Source of the DNA: Euglena gracilis
Taxonomy: Eukaryota; Euglenida; Euglenophyceae; Euglenales
Assembly (NCBI GenBank): GCA_039621445.1
Contig: CP154957.1
Location: 8,971,071-9,035,070, forward strand
Length of the DNA stretch: 64,000 nucleotides
Direction of reading: 5' to 3'
Positions 26,001 to 33,951 of the stretch are shown piece by piece (within the stretch, counting starts at the first letter, position 1; every line of letters starts with the position of its first letter). The position numbers and the translations under genes were made by a program. The notes under the pieces are model-generated. The model had not been told where the DNA came from. It saw only the letters and a program-made list of their open reading frames with translations, and searched no databases.

Positions 26001-29000
26001 GGGGGGCGGGCTAGCCAGCCCAAATTTCTAGCCAGCCCAAATTTCTAGCCCTAGCCCAGCACCCCCCCCCCGGGGTCCTTAAAGAGATGTATGGTAGTGA
26101 CCCGGTGCCAAAGGTGCCGGAGAATTTTTGGCCTTTTTTTCCACGCTTGTGGTTAAATTTAAATTTCCCTGGATTCCAGGCACCCTGGTACTGATTGATT
26201 TCCCCCCCCCAAGAAAGTGATTGACTTGTTTTTGGAAGAGTGGAAGTGGAGTCGGTAAAAAATTGCATGGTTCGGATTGCAATTGTTGTCATTTTCGTGT
26301 TGGAAACTCGGGGCCGTCATTGGAATGCCCGCAAGAAATGAAGCAAAATGTTGAACACCCGTGTGTGTTGTTGTTTTTTTTGGCCTTGCGCATGCGGTGC
26401 TGAGGGAAACAAACGGGGCGAGAAAGGCTCCCGCCCAGCCCCCGACCGGCGGGACAGCCCCCCTCGCCGCCGCGACAGCCGCGACCGGCGCGACAGCCGT
26501 GACCGCGGCCGCGACAGCCGCGACCGCCGGGACAGCCCTCCCCGCCGCCGCGACAGCCGCGACCGGCGTGGCCAGGTCACCTTCTCCCCCTTGATGGGTG
26601 TTCATGTTGTATGAATTTTATATTAATCACATTAATTAGTATTATAATATTATTAATTAATATTATTACATGATTAATATAAGAAGAAGAAGAAGAAGAA
26701 GAAGAAATAATTAATTTTTTTTCTTGTCCAGCTGGCTTCCTGGCAATCGCAAGGTTTTAATTTCTTGCACCTTGTCAAATTGTCAAGAAGAGGGGGAAAC
26801 ATGATGAAAATCAAATGATTGAATTCAAAATGACCGAAATCCTTCAATCGAAATTTGGCAGTGTTTGGGGTGGGCAGGGCATATGGGACGGGAAGTTTCT
26901 TTTTCACGCCCAGGGAGGTCCATAAGGGACAGGCTTATTTTTTTTCCCCGTTATGGACCGCCCTTTAACGCCCTCAGGCCTAAGGGATGGCCCACGGCCG
27001 ATCCGGGTATCGAACAGGGCCGAAAATTGAAAATTGGAAAAAAAATACAATTTTTTAATGTTTTGGGTCAATGGGCGATGGCGTCAGGATGCCAGCAATC
27101 ACTTTTTCCCCCCAAAGTTCGACCCATCTTTGCCGAAATATGGCCCTTTTTTGTCCATTCTTCTTGTGGATTTTCATTGAATGTGGTGGGGGGGGAGGTG
27201 GGTCGACCCCCCCTCCCCCACCCACCACAGCACCCCGCAAGGAAAAATTCCTTTGGTGCCGAAGTCTCCTGCATGTTGGCCTCGAAGGATGTACCGGTAC
27301 TCAAAGCCACTTTGGCTGAGGCCAACTTCCGGACGGGGCAGGTATGTTTGGAACCCGTTCGGTTTTGAGTTAGGCGATGGAAAAACCCGGACTCCCCCCC
27401 TCCTGGGTGTAAGGGCGCGGGTGGGTAGGTTTTTGAAAGTGGGTGGGTGGTTTGACCCCCTGGGCTGCGCCATGGGTCAGTCCAGCCCATCCACCCCCAA
27501 AAATTCAACGGTCGGCAGCCAATTTTGGGTGGGTGGGTGGGGGTTGGTGATGTATCTGAGGGGATCGGGACACCCCCACCAGGTTTTTTTTTTATGTTAT
27601 GTATGTCCCCAGGGTGTTGTCCTCCTCCTGGGGAGTTTCTTCCAGGGACACACGGCCTCGCAGCAACAGTCTTGTTAACTCCTTGTGGCCAACCCTTGCT
27701 CTCCCCCAACAGCAAGGTAGGGCCGACGGGGATCTGGAGCGGACAGCCGGGACCGCCGGGACAGCCGCGACCGAGGCCGCCGCAATCAGGCAACAGAGCC
27801 GCACCGCCCGTGTCTGCCCCACCACTGACAGTGGCCCTCCCAGTTCCAGAGCAGGCTTCTTTTTGACTTGGAAGCATACAATCACTTAGTCTCTGGCCGA
27901 CCCCCCCCCCCCCTGGGGGTGACTGGTTTTTTCAGAGTGACTGACTGGTTTTTGGCCCGGACCCCCTCAGCAAAAAAAACCACTAAAATGACCTGGCGCC
28001 GGAAAAAAAAAATTTGGCCTTTTTTCACGTTTTTGGTCAAATTTCCTTTTGGATTCCAGGGTGCCCGCCCCCCGCGGGGGGGGGGGGGGGGGTAGTGACT
28101 GACTGGTTTCCCAAAAAAAAAGTGACTGACTGGTTTTCCGAAAAGTGGAGTGACCCCCCTCCCCCCCCCCCGGGGGGGTTGGTAAAAAATTGTACGCTTG
28201 GAAGACCCCCCCCCCCGAAGGGAGGAGTCTGTGGTTGGATCCCCCCCAGTGGGGTCCCGGGCTGGAGGCCTGGGTATGGGGTGTCGGTGCAAAGCGCCAA
28301 TTTTTTTGGGAAATGCCCTTAATGGCCCGATTTGGGGGGGGAGTTCCCCTCCGAAGGACGAAGGATGAAGTTCTTCCTTGCCCGGTGCTGTGGTGGGTGG
28401 GGGGTTGACTCCCCCTGCCAGGCCTTCCTGTACAGCCCTGCCCGTGGCCCTACGGTTTAGGGCTGCCATATATAACCCCCCAAACATGAAAAACTCCCGG
28501 GTCTTGCTATCTCAATACCCCCCCAGGAAAATGTCCTCCCTGGGATATTGTCCTCTGCCCCCGTACCTCCTGACCCGTCCTCATAAGGACCTGCCTCCTG
28601 CCCTTGAACCTGCTGACCTATCTCCTAAGTAAGAAGTTTTTGAAAGGTTTCGAATTTTTTGTTGGCAATTTCCAGGATTAAAAAATTCTAAACATTTTTT
28701 TCAGGTTCTGGTGACAAATTTTGTGAAAAAAAATGCTTTTCTGGGTTTTTCTTTTTGTCACGGGGGGGTCGAAAATGTCAATTTTTGTCCTCTGACCTGG
28801 ACAAACTGTCCTCTACCCTGTGTTCTTGCTGACTTGTCTGGAGAACGTCTCCCGGGGGGGTTAGGTATTTTTGGGGTTATTATTTATGTTTTAGTAGGTA
28901 CCTACCCCCCCCCCCCCGGGAAACTGTCATGCCCGAGAACCTGTCAGGGTCCCGCCCGGGAAACTGTCAGGGTCCCCGGTACCGGCCAACCTGTCAGTAT

Positions 29001-29601
29001 CGGAAGTTGTCAGGGTCCCCAGTACCGGCCAACCTGTCAGGGTCATTTTTCATAGACTTTCCCTTGAAATGCCCAACCCGGGAAACTGTCAGGGTCCCGC
29101 CCGGGAAATTGTCAGGGTCCCTGGTACCGGCCAACCTGTCATGATAGGAAGTTGTCAGGGTCCCCGGTACTGGCCAACCTGTCAGGTGACAGTTTCCCGG
29201 GGGGGGGTAGGTATGTTTGGGGTTGCTATTTATGTTTTATTATACATATTTTAATTTAAATGTATATATGTATTAATGGTAATTTAATTAAAAGTTATTT
29301 ATTAATTTAATTAAAAGTTATGTATAATTTATTTTAATTCAATATATGTGCGTGTTTATATATATGTATGTAATGTTCACATAATGTTCATGTAATGTAC
29401 ATACATATTCATATGTATGTATGTATGTATATGAAATTAGCATGACTGCTTGGCTGTATATGCCTTAGATTGGGGGAGCCACAGGGCACAGACTGTTCCC
29501 CCACTGGAGGAGGGTGAGTTGTGGCATTCTGGTTTGCACTCTGCTTCCCCCCACAACCCCTGCTGCCTGGCGCCGACAGCCGGGACCGCCGCTCCCGCTA
29601 G
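449..29601 (+). CDS. Gene 1: multi-KH-module RNA-binding protein with RS/RD-rich ends (23 exons joined)
   Basis: The spliced protein is about 756 residues. Residues 1-75 are RS-rich. KH-like modules follow in pairs: [10 protein letters not shown] (about 88-146), [14 protein letters not shown] (about 150-240), a [14 protein letters not shown] type (about 255-330), [12 protein letters not shown] (about 330-415), [17 protein letters not shown] (about 425-505) and [14 protein letters not shown] (about 510-585). A tail rich in DSRDRR follows to the stop. KH modules bind single-stranded RNA, and RS/RD tails are typical of nuclear RNA-processing factors, so a nuclear RNA-binding role is inferred. 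The reading frame is kept across 21 of 22 junctions, and the three ASG-type modules align across their exon joins, which supports the splice model. Exon 19 has a one-base frame discrepancy. No gene name is assigned. Confidence 0.85.
886..1192. mobile_element. hAT-like MITE with 8-bp target duplication
   Basis: Begins CAGACTTTCATTTAGTGCGC and ends GCGCACTAAATGAAAGTCTG, a perfect terminal inverted repeat at the outer end. GTCGGTAG flanks it on both sides (878-885 and 1193-1200). A CAG..CTG terminus with an 8-bp duplication is the hAT pattern. The interior is built of CCGCGG/GCGCCGCG palindromes and encodes no transposase. It sits inside a GGTCGGCCGACT-type element. Confidence 0.85.
1856..2125. 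repeat. TG, TA and TATG microsatellite block
   Basis: A short TG run, about 75 bases of TA, then about 100 bases of TATG repeats. Open frames through it are repeat read-through on both strands. Confidence 0.95.
2283..2480 (+). CDS. Gene 1 exon 2: RS-rich segment and linker into first KH module
   Basis: Sixty-six codons: [16 protein letters not shown], further SR dipeptides, then [19 protein letters not shown] and AIQQLQT. CTG sits at -8 upstream of the exon and CAG at +4 downstream (2484-2486). Intron 2 (2481-4165) contains a CAGGGG-terminated element at 2489-3213 made of CGCATATTTT-like repeats. Its 3' end shows CTC rather than CTG. Confidence 0.85.
2489..3213. mobile_element. CAGGGG-terminated inverted-repeat element
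   Basis: Left end CAGGGGGGGGATATGCGGAG, right end GCGCATATTCCCCCCCTG. The interior has repeated CGCATATTTTCCGCATATTT and T-rich sequence. It begins eight bases inside intron 2. Confidence 0.65.
4166..4300 (+). CDS. Gene 1 exon 3: KH-like module 1, first half
   Basis: Contains [26 protein letters not shown] and LEISGT, with GKGG as the GXXG loop of a KH fold. Both ends are approximate. The 3' end is set by comparison with exons 9 and 15, where eleven residues separate the conserved G from the KY/EY pair. Intron 3 (4301-5570) carries the hAT-like element 4804-5284 and otherwise AT-rich unique sequence. Confidence 0.75.
4804..5284. mobile_element. hAT-like MITE, CAGGGGTTTTCTTA termini
   Basis: CAGGGGTTTTCTTAGG at the left and CTTAAGAAAACCCCTG at the right, with GTCGCAGA directly duplicated on both sides (4796-4803, 5285-5292). 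The interior is poly-G/C with palindromic GCCGG blocks. Similar CTTAAG/TTTTTTAAG ends recur at many poly-G/C blocks in the window. Confidence 0.85.
5571..5633 (+). CDS. Gene 1 exon 4: KH-like module 1, C-terminal helix
   Basis: [21 protein letters not shown], matching the [12 protein letters not shown] helix of module 5. CTG-AGCAG precedes it and GGC-CAG follows. Intron 4 (5634-6109) has a nine-base perfect pairing of its ends: CAGGAGGGT near the 5' end, ACCCTCCTG near the 3' end. No element was recognised in this intron. Confidence 0.85.
6110..6235 (+). CDS. Gene 1 exon 5: KH-like module 2, GXXG half
   Basis: [20 protein letters not shown] then [20 protein letters not shown] and TI. GTNG is the GXXG loop. 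Phase 0 at both ends, with CTG-AGATC before and GCG-CAG after. Intron 5 (6236-7486) holds the ATCTCTTT-type element 6336-6666, a GC-rich inverted element at about 6772-7060, and a TG repeat at 7256-7283. Confidence 0.9.
6336..6666. mobile_element. ATCTCTTTAAGG-family MITE
   Basis: The left terminus has ACATCTCTTTAAGGA and the right has AAAGAGATGTCTG. GTGACCAC flanks both sides (6328-6335, 6667-6674). Related to 24205-24664 and 25621-26093. Confidence 0.65.
7487..7561 (+). CDS. Gene 1 exon 6: KH-like module 2, middle strand
   Basis: [25 protein letters not shown]. The join TI/MFF matches the module type (compare AFMLFM in exon 11). The 5' boundary follows CTG-GCCGC. The 3' boundary is ambiguous because GCCGC occurs at both ends of intron 6. 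Intron 6 (7562-8892) holds a poly-C/G element at about 7630-7835 and low-GC unique sequence. Confidence 0.8.
8893..8978 (+). CDS. Gene 1 exon 7: KH-like module 2, end, and linker
   Basis: [20 protein letters not shown] then KHMHEKDS. It parallels exon 12 ([13 protein letters not shown]). Read-through meets an in-frame TGA at 8989-8991, so the exon must end before it. The predicted intron starts CGG-CAA and ends TTG-GCCCG, a compensated version of the CAG/CTG pair. Intron 7 (8979-10391) contains GTCAGGG element copy 1 (9278-9546). Confidence 0.75.
9278..9546. mobile_element. GTCAGGG element, copy 1
   Basis: TAC-poly(C)-GGGAAACTGTCA at one end and TGACAGTTTCCC-poly(G)-TA at the other. The interior repeats CTGTCAGGGTCCC and GGTACCGGCCAACCTGTCAG several times. 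Confidence 0.8.
10392..10476 (+). CDS. Gene 1 exon 8: linker and start of KH-like module 3
   Basis: [20 protein letters not shown] then DEMSWALGR. The same segment in exon 13 reads [20 protein letters not shown], so exons 8 and 13 are internal duplicates. The 5' boundary rests on the CAA/TTG pairing and frame and is the less certain end. The downstream intron starts GGC-CAG. Confidence 0.75.
10970..11085 (+). CDS. Gene 1 exon 9: KH-like module 3
   Basis: [20 protein letters not shown] then [18 protein letters not shown]. Joined to exon 8 it gives [15 protein letters not shown], aligning with [16 protein letters not shown] of module 5. The 5' boundary follows CTG-CCAAG. The 3' boundary (after CTGCC) is placed by alignment to the KYLRWLL helix and lacks the CAG motif. 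Intron 9 (11086-12152) is T-rich unique sequence with an inverted CTGGCGATTTTTC..GAAAAATCGCCAG hairpin near 11217-11300. Confidence 0.85.
12153..12232 (+). CDS. Gene 1 exon 10: module 3 end to start of module 4
   Basis: [20 protein letters not shown] then [14 protein letters not shown] parallels CVMAQRAG of exon 4. The donor side is GCC-CAG and the phase-1 join to exon 11 makes [13 protein letters not shown]. Intron 10 (12233-13628) contains two poly-G/C inverted blocks at about 12790-12910 and 13090-13275. Confidence 0.85.
13629..13758 (+). CDS. Gene 1 exon 11: KH-like module 4
   Basis: [20 protein letters not shown] then [20 protein letters not shown] and VKL. The GXXG position reads GLKR, a degenerate loop. 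CTG-CTGCC precedes and ACC-CAG follows. Intron 11 (13759-14859) holds runs related to AATAAGACCCCCC and GTCAGGG element copy 2 (14599-14755). Confidence 0.9.
14599..14755. mobile_element. GTCAGGG element, copy 2 (short)
   Basis: Same termini and internal units as copy 1, with one block deleted. Lies in intron 11. Confidence 0.8.
14860..14972 (+). CDS. Gene 1 exon 12: KH-like module 4, end
   Basis: [20 protein letters not shown] then [17 protein letters not shown]. The 5' side follows CTG-CTGAA. The 3' side is the only strong GT donor of the gene (GTGAGT); paired with AAG before 15636 it keeps frame. A CAG-based alternative at 14981 does not keep frame with any CTG I could find. Intron 12 (14973-15635) is mostly unique sequence. 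Confidence 0.85.
15636..15720 (+). CDS. Gene 1 exon 13: start of KH-like module 5
   Basis: [20 protein letters not shown] then ALGKDGTT. Followed by GGA-CAG. The spliced product with exons 14 and 15 is [24 protein letters not shown]. Intron 13 (15721-16172) contains an AT-rich tract at 15783-16010. Confidence 0.9.
16173..16198 (+). CDS. Gene 1 exon 14: 26-nt micro-exon of module 5
   Basis: Encodes RKKLARASG between two nonconventional introns. It starts in phase 2 and ends in phase 1. CTG-GGGGA lies before it and GCC-CAG after it. The same nine residues occur uninterrupted in exon 9, which confirms both boundaries. Confidence 0.9.
16260..16430. repeat. GGCAC minisatellite
   Basis: About 170 bases of GGCAC / GGCACA units filling most of the 245-base intron 14. 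Confidence 0.95.
16444..16610 (+). CDS. Gene 1 exon 15: bulk of KH-like module 5
   Basis: [20 protein letters not shown] then [20 protein letters not shown] and [15 protein letters not shown]. Preceded by CTG-CGGGC and followed by ACC-CAA. The join to exon 16 gives [13 protein letters not shown]. Intron 15 (16611-18026) contains a GCCTGCC..GGCAGGC element at about 16990-17260 and a hairpin-bearing GC block at about 17735-17960. Confidence 0.9.
18027..18161 (+). CDS. Gene 1 exon 16: KH-like module 6
   Basis: [20 protein letters not shown] then [20 protein letters not shown] and VLCGA. ESKG occupies the GXXG position. TTG-CCGCC precedes, GCC-CAG follows. Intron 16 (18162-18634) is unique sequence without a recognised element. 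Confidence 0.9.
18635..18734 (+). CDS. Gene 1 exon 17: end of module 6, linker
   Basis: [20 protein letters not shown] then [13 protein letters not shown]. The 5' boundary follows CTG-CTGCC and joins VLCGA/NKLDRR. The 3' end is tentative: a GT at 18735 with an AG before 19091 keeps frame. A CAG at 18703-18705 suggests an alternative that does not keep frame with exon 18. Confidence 0.75.
19091..19170 (+). CDS. Gene 1 exon 18: start of RD/RS tail
   Basis: [20 protein letters not shown] then SYDRDY. The 3' side is ACT-CAG, phase 0. Intron 18 (19171-21724) carries a TE twin (20282-20908), the TACCCG inverted element (21179-21604), GC-rich hairpin blocks and AT-rich repeats. Confidence 0.8.
20282..20908. 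mobile_element. GTCCAACGACC element, long twin A
   Basis: Poly(C)-TATGTCC at the left and GGTCGTTGGACATAGGGGGG at the right. About 620 bases closely match 38458-39091, including a unique interior (TGTGAAAACCGGAGGTTTGC onward). Confidence 0.75.
21179..21604. mobile_element. TACCCG inverted-repeat element
   Basis: Left end TACCCGCCCCCCCCTTGTCC then ACCGACC; the right end is its exact complement. The interior repeats GGTCGGGGGTTGCAGG on both flanks. A relative lies near 39690-39790. Confidence 0.75.
21725..21833 (+). CDS. Gene 1 exon 19: RD/RS tail, with a frame discrepancy
   Basis: Begins [20 protein letters not shown] then SGKAE after CTG-CCCCT. The continuing RD pattern ([11 protein letters not shown]) is one base out of frame with this start. 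The exon ends before GAC-CAG and the next exon again reads DRRDSRGRR in frame with the second half. A one-base insertion between about 21785 and 21800, or a missed tiny intron, would explain it. Intron 19 (21834-22574) contains the GTCGTTGACAC element (22008-22367). Confidence 0.7.
22008..22367. mobile_element. GTCGTTGACAC inverted-repeat element
   Basis: TACCTC-poly(C)-TTGTCGTTGACACG at the left and its complement at the right. The block from GTCGTTGACACGGCG to CTTTCCTGGAACAT is repeated inside both ends. Related fragments lie at about 39798-39860 and 44331-44405. Confidence 0.75.
22575..22664 (+). CDS. Gene 1 exon 20: RD/RS tail
   Basis: [20 protein letters not shown] then [18 protein letters not shown] precedes, CCG-CAG follows. 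Intron 20 (22665-26407, 3.7 kb) is the longest of this gene. It holds GTCAGGG element copy 3, the twin ATCTCT elements and a GTCCACCGACC element. Confidence 0.85.
22800..22959. mobile_element. GTCAGGG element, copy 3 (short)
   Basis: Same termini as the other copies; lies in intron 20. Confidence 0.8.
24205..24664. mobile_element. ATCTCT-family MITE, twin 1
   Basis: CATACATCTCTCTAAGG at the left, CCTTAAAGAGATGTATG at the right. Nearly identical to 25621-26093, 1.4 kb away in the same intron. No flanking duplication is visible. Confidence 0.8.
25621..26093. mobile_element. ATCTCT-family MITE, twin 2, with 8-bp target duplication
   Basis: Same termini as twin 1. GTAGTGAC flanks both sides (25613-25620, 26094-26101). 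Confidence 0.85.
26408..26569 (+). CDS. Gene 1 exon 21: RD/RS tail
   Basis: [20 protein letters not shown] then [20 protein letters not shown] and a similar continuation. CTG-AGGGA precedes, GGC-CAG follows, phase 0. Intron 21 (26570-27741) contains an AT and AGA repeat at 26630-26720. Confidence 0.85.
27742..27783 (+). CDS. Gene 1 exon 22: RD tail
   Basis: [14 protein letters not shown] in 42 bases. CTG-GAGCG precedes, AAT-CAG follows. Intron 22 (27784-29574) contains poly-G/C blocks and GTCAGGG element copy 4. Its ends pair as CAGGCAACAG with CTGCTGCCTG. Confidence 0.85.
28903..29209. mobile_element. GTCAGGG element, copy 4
   Basis: A two-block version like copy 1, near-identical over most of its length, in intron 22. 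Confidence 0.8.
29575..29601 (+). CDS. Gene 1 exon 23: terminal exon and stop
   Basis: DSRDRRSR followed by TAG at 29599-29601. CTG-GCGCC precedes it. The RD pattern stops here and no further RD-coding exon was found downstream. Confidence 0.85.
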   Translation, partial: DSRDRRSR

Positions 29602-31572
29602 GCGACAAGGCTGAGACACCCGACGCCCAGAAGGCACGTGGAACTTGCAATGTGGTTCTGTCTCTGACTTTCCGGCTACCCCTCGGAGTGTCCCCGTCCG
29701 TCATCCAATCCAAAACCAGGCATATTTCCCTATTTTTTTTTTGCTGATGCCCCTTAATACCGTTGGTTTTGGGCAGACCACCTCCCCTTCCGATGGGGGG
29801 GGGGTCTCGGACCCCCCAGGAACCAAAAGTTTTTTCTTCGTTGCTTTGTGCTGGAGAGGATAAAATTTTAGCTGTATGTTTTTGGCCGATTTTTCAAAAA
29901 AAAAAGTTCAAAACCGCGACTTTCCCGGTGCTTTGTGCTGGAAAAATTTTTGCAGGGGGAGGGGCCCCCTCCCCGCTCATTAAATGTCTTGCCCTCCTCG
30001 CGGTAATTGCACCGTCCCTCCCTTGTGAGTGCTTATATAACCCATGAAAGTGTCACCCTTCTGCCAGCCATCATATAGAGTCACCCCCCATTTATATAAT
30101 TTACAGGTGACCAGTTGGTGTCCGGGGTGTTCACTGGAGGGGAGGTTCCTCTATTTTCGGCACAAATGCCTAAAAATTTTTTGGATCCCAATCTTGACCT
30201 GGGTCCCCCAACCCCCCTCCCCCTCCGGGGTGGGTGGGTTGGTGTGTCAGTCCCCCTGGGTCCGAATAAAAAACCTCTAACAGAGACAGCAATGCCAAGA
30301 AGCAGCAAGGGATGTGGAGCACATATTTGCGCATGTTTCACATTTTTTGCCCAAAGTGCACGTTCTCATACTTTTGCGCATATATTTAGCGCATATTCTG
30401 AGGATCCTTTGTATTTTTTTCACCATCTGTTTGTCTGATCTCGCCAATTTTCCACATTCATCGGGCTGTGGCATATTTGGGGAACATTTTGAATTTCATC
30501 CGACAACTTTGGGCCGTTTTGCCGTTTTTTTTTGCTGCATCAGGAAATTTCTTCAATGGACGCCACCAGCACCTTTTTTTCCGGCCATCAACTCCCAGGG
30601 TGGATCGAGTGGAAAGTTTTTGCATCCCGGCAAAACCGGGCTGAGCCAGAAAATTTTTGAAAAGGGGGTCAAAAAAATATCCGAAAATGGCCCTTTTTGG
30701 GGGTTTTTTTCACCTCAAATTTTTGGCTGAAAAATCCAACCAATTGGATTTGGGTTTTTTTTGCCTTTTTTCAGGTTGCCCGTCAGGTCCAGCCTGGCAG
30801 TCAGTAGCACCTCCCTTGGACCGCACTGAAGAGGTGCTGGCTGAGCCAACACCTTTTTCCAGGTGGCGGGCTGCACCCCCTCCAGGGTCTTTAGTAAAAG
30901 TAAATTCCTCGGCAACCATGGGCCATTTTGGGCCACTTTTGGTCATTTTTGGAGACTGTTGGGCCAAATCAGCCATTATTTTGGGCATTTGGGCTATTTT
31001 CTGTCACACAATCACCCGAATTTAAAAAAGGTCAAAAAGTAGCAGTCAAAACTGGTCAAAAATTTCCCCAAAAATGGTAGAAAATGTCCGAAAATGCTAA
31101 TTGTGGCTGATCATGATCATGGGTTGAAATGGCCCCAACGGTCTGGCATGATTTTCCAAATGAAGGTCCAAAACATGACCAAAAAAGCCCTGGTTCCGGA
31201 AAAATCGCATATTTTCCGCATATTTTCCGCATATTTTTATCGCATATTTCCCATATTTTGTGTTTTTTTTGGGGTCCAGTTTCATGCATACCTCCCCCGC
31301 AAAGGTTGCATCAAAAATGGATTTTTAGGAGAGTAGTCCTTCAGTCCTTCAGTTTGATTCTCGTTTGATTCCCGCAAAGTTTGCCTTTGGGGTTAATCTT
31401 GGATATATATGTTTTGAAATGCTCAAAAGTGCATATTTCAAGGGACAAAAAGTCATCATTAGTTTTTTGTCCACCCATTCACCCCACTCTTTGTTCTGGC
31501 AAAAGTTTGATGCGCGACAATACAATATATTGTTCCCGGGGTAGTGGTGGGTATTACCCCCCAGTGGCAAAC

Positions 31573-32823
31573 GGTAGACTGGGGGGGGGTCCTGGGTGGT
31601 CGGCCGACTAGTCGGCCGACCACCCAATTGGTCGGCCGACTAGGCCTGGTCGGCAGCTAGTCGGCGAGACAGGGGGGGGGGTCCTGGGTGGTCGGCCGAC
31701 TAGTCGGCCGACCACCCACTCTAATGTAGTTACGGGCCAGTTTCGCCGACTTTTAAGCCCCCCCCCCTGAGAAAAAATTTTGTCCAAATTACCCCAAAAC
31801 CAGTCAAAACCCACCCAAATGGCTCCAGAACCCCCCAATCGGGGGTGAATATGCAAAAAAAATTGGGGGAAAATGTCCATTTTGGGCCACTTTTGGCAAA
31901 AGAACACCTCTATCCGTTGTATATAAGTCAATATAAGTCAAATTTTGCACAAAAGGACTCAGCCCTCCAAGTATATTGCCAACATAGAAGGGATTTTGTT
32001 ATTTGAGGGGGGGGGTGCGGGGGGGGCGGAGCCCCCCCCGCCTATGCAAAAGTGAGCAACAAAAACGACTTAACCCCGAAGTATGTTGCCAACATAGAAG
32101 GGATTTTGTTATTTGAGGTGGGGGGTGCGGGGGGGGGCGGAGCCCCCCCCGCCTATGCCAAAGTGAGCCACAAAAACGACTTAGCCCCGGAGTATGTTGC
32201 CAACATAGAAGGGATTTTGTTATTTGAGGGGGGGGTGGGGGGGTGGGGGGGGGAGCCCCCCCCGCCTATGCCAAAGTGAGCCACAAAAACGACTTAGCCC
32301 CCGAGTATGTTGCCAACATAGAAGGGATTTTGTTATCTGGGCTCGGGTGGGGGTGGAGGGGGGAGTTTTCAGCCTGTCCTGATGCAGAATGCTTGCATTT
32401 CTAAAGGATTTTCATGTAATCCCTGTTTCGTCATTGGTTTTTTACCCCTCCGGACCCCATCAAGGGCCCACCGACCACCCACCGACCAAAAATTTCCATC
32501 TGAGGGTGTTCCTGTTGGTGTAAGGCACTTATTTGGCCCCATCCGGACCATTTCCGGGTGGTTTGGACCCGCCACAGACCATTTTTATGCCCACCGACTA
32601 GCCACCGACTAGTTTGCAAACAATTTTCTTCATAAAAAGTCGGCGAGACTGGCCCGTAACTACATTAGAGTGGGTGGTCGGCCGACTAGTCCGCCGACCA
32701 CCCAGGCCCCCCCCCCCCCCCCCGTCTCGCCGACTAGCTGCCGACCAGGCCTAGTCGGCCGACCAATTGGGTGGTCGGCCGACTAGTCGGCCGACCACCC
32801 AGGACCCCCCCCCCCAGTCTACC
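31573..32823. mobile_element. 1.25-kb inverted-repeat element with tandem array
   Basis: Starts GGTAGACT and ends AGTCTACC, with about 160 bases of inverted GGTCGGCCGACTAGTCGGCC-type repeats at each end. The interior includes the 111-bp tandem array 31960-32345. No coding capacity was recognised. Confidence 0.75.
31960..32345. repeat. 111-bp tandem repeat, about four units
   Basis: Each unit contains AGTATGTTGCCAACATAGAA then GGGATTTTGTTATTTGAGG, a G-rich block, and AGCCACAAAAACGACTTAG. Two more units lie inverted at about 63620-63790. Confidence 0.9.
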
Positions 32824-33095
32824 GCCTAGGACCTTACCCCCCCCATAAAAAGTTCCCGCAGATTTATTTGTGACCGGGGGTCTCATCCCGAACAACTCAC
32901 TTTCTGGGGACTTGTCAGCTCAGAGGGAAAACCCCCTGGAGGGGGTTTCTCTTTCCAAAGCAGCAAAAAGGGGTGAAAGGATGACCGCCAAAATGGGTCC
33001 GACCCCCCCCCTCCGTATCCCCAAGGAGACGGGTGGACCTAATCTTCCCCGCATGTCCAATAATCGTCCACTGATCAACCCAATTCAGAGGGCCG

Positions 33096-33402
33096 ATGTA
33101 TGCCTGCCCACCAGGCTTGGGACAGGGAGGCTTTTCGGTCCCCTCCGCGCATTCAAACCCGCTGCTCTCCGCATCAGAACACGGCCGGATTTGGACGGTG
33201 GTTGGTCAGTGTCGTTTCCGGTGCTGCAGCCAGCGCCCGGGAGGGGGTCCTGTCGCTACAGGACCAGGGAACCTGCAGCGATATCGTGCCTTTTGATTGC
33301 GGGCTTTTTTTGTCCCAGATTTGTGCCCGCCGCTTGCATTGCCTGATTTCCAACCCGCTTGAGGGTGATTGCTCAATTGTTGCAAATTCCATTCGGTGTT
33401 GA
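33096..33402 (+). other. Orphan open frame of about 100 codons
   Basis: Unique, GC-balanced sequence between genes, open in two + frames. No recognisable family, no RD character, and no CAG/CTG boundaries that would tie it to gene 1. It may be a fragment of a mobile element. Confidence 0.2.
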
Positions 33403-33951
33403 GTGGAATGGCACCAGCTGTGCGCCTCTTCCCCCCCCCCCCCCCCAGAGCAGAGCGATTGGTGCCAGCTGATCTGTCAGGGTGGGAATTCATTGTGATA
33501 CCTTGTCCAAGGACTGCCATTTCCTGTTGATGTTTTGTTTCTCTTTCAAAATAATTTCTGCTTTTTTGCTGGAAAGCGTTTTCCCCCCCTGGTCGCACCC
33601 CCCCCCCCGGAAAATGCCCACCACATTTTTGTCCGGGTACGGGAAAAGGAACGTGGGAACAACATCTGGGGAGCTGTGGAAATACTACAAAACAAGAATG
33701 TCTGGTGCTGCATTCGGCTACCCTCCCGGAAATCGGCCTGCCTTTTTTAAGAGGTGAAAAGTGATTCCCACGCCGATTTTACGACAAAATACACTCATTT
33801 CCCTCCCCTTTGCTGTGGACACAAATACATACCCATCCCCCATATTCCCACGGTCTTTGAGAGCAACAATGCTACGGGTGGCCATAAAAATTATTTCTAT
33901 TGATCAGCTTGTGTTCAAAAATATTACTCCGGGATCAAAAACAGCAGCCCT

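Noticed and set aside
29602-33402. Further RD-tail exons of gene 1 after 29601
   Set aside because: TAG ends the frame, and no downstream segment has the RD pattern with a CTG at -8. The patch at 33215-33290 has only weak similarity.
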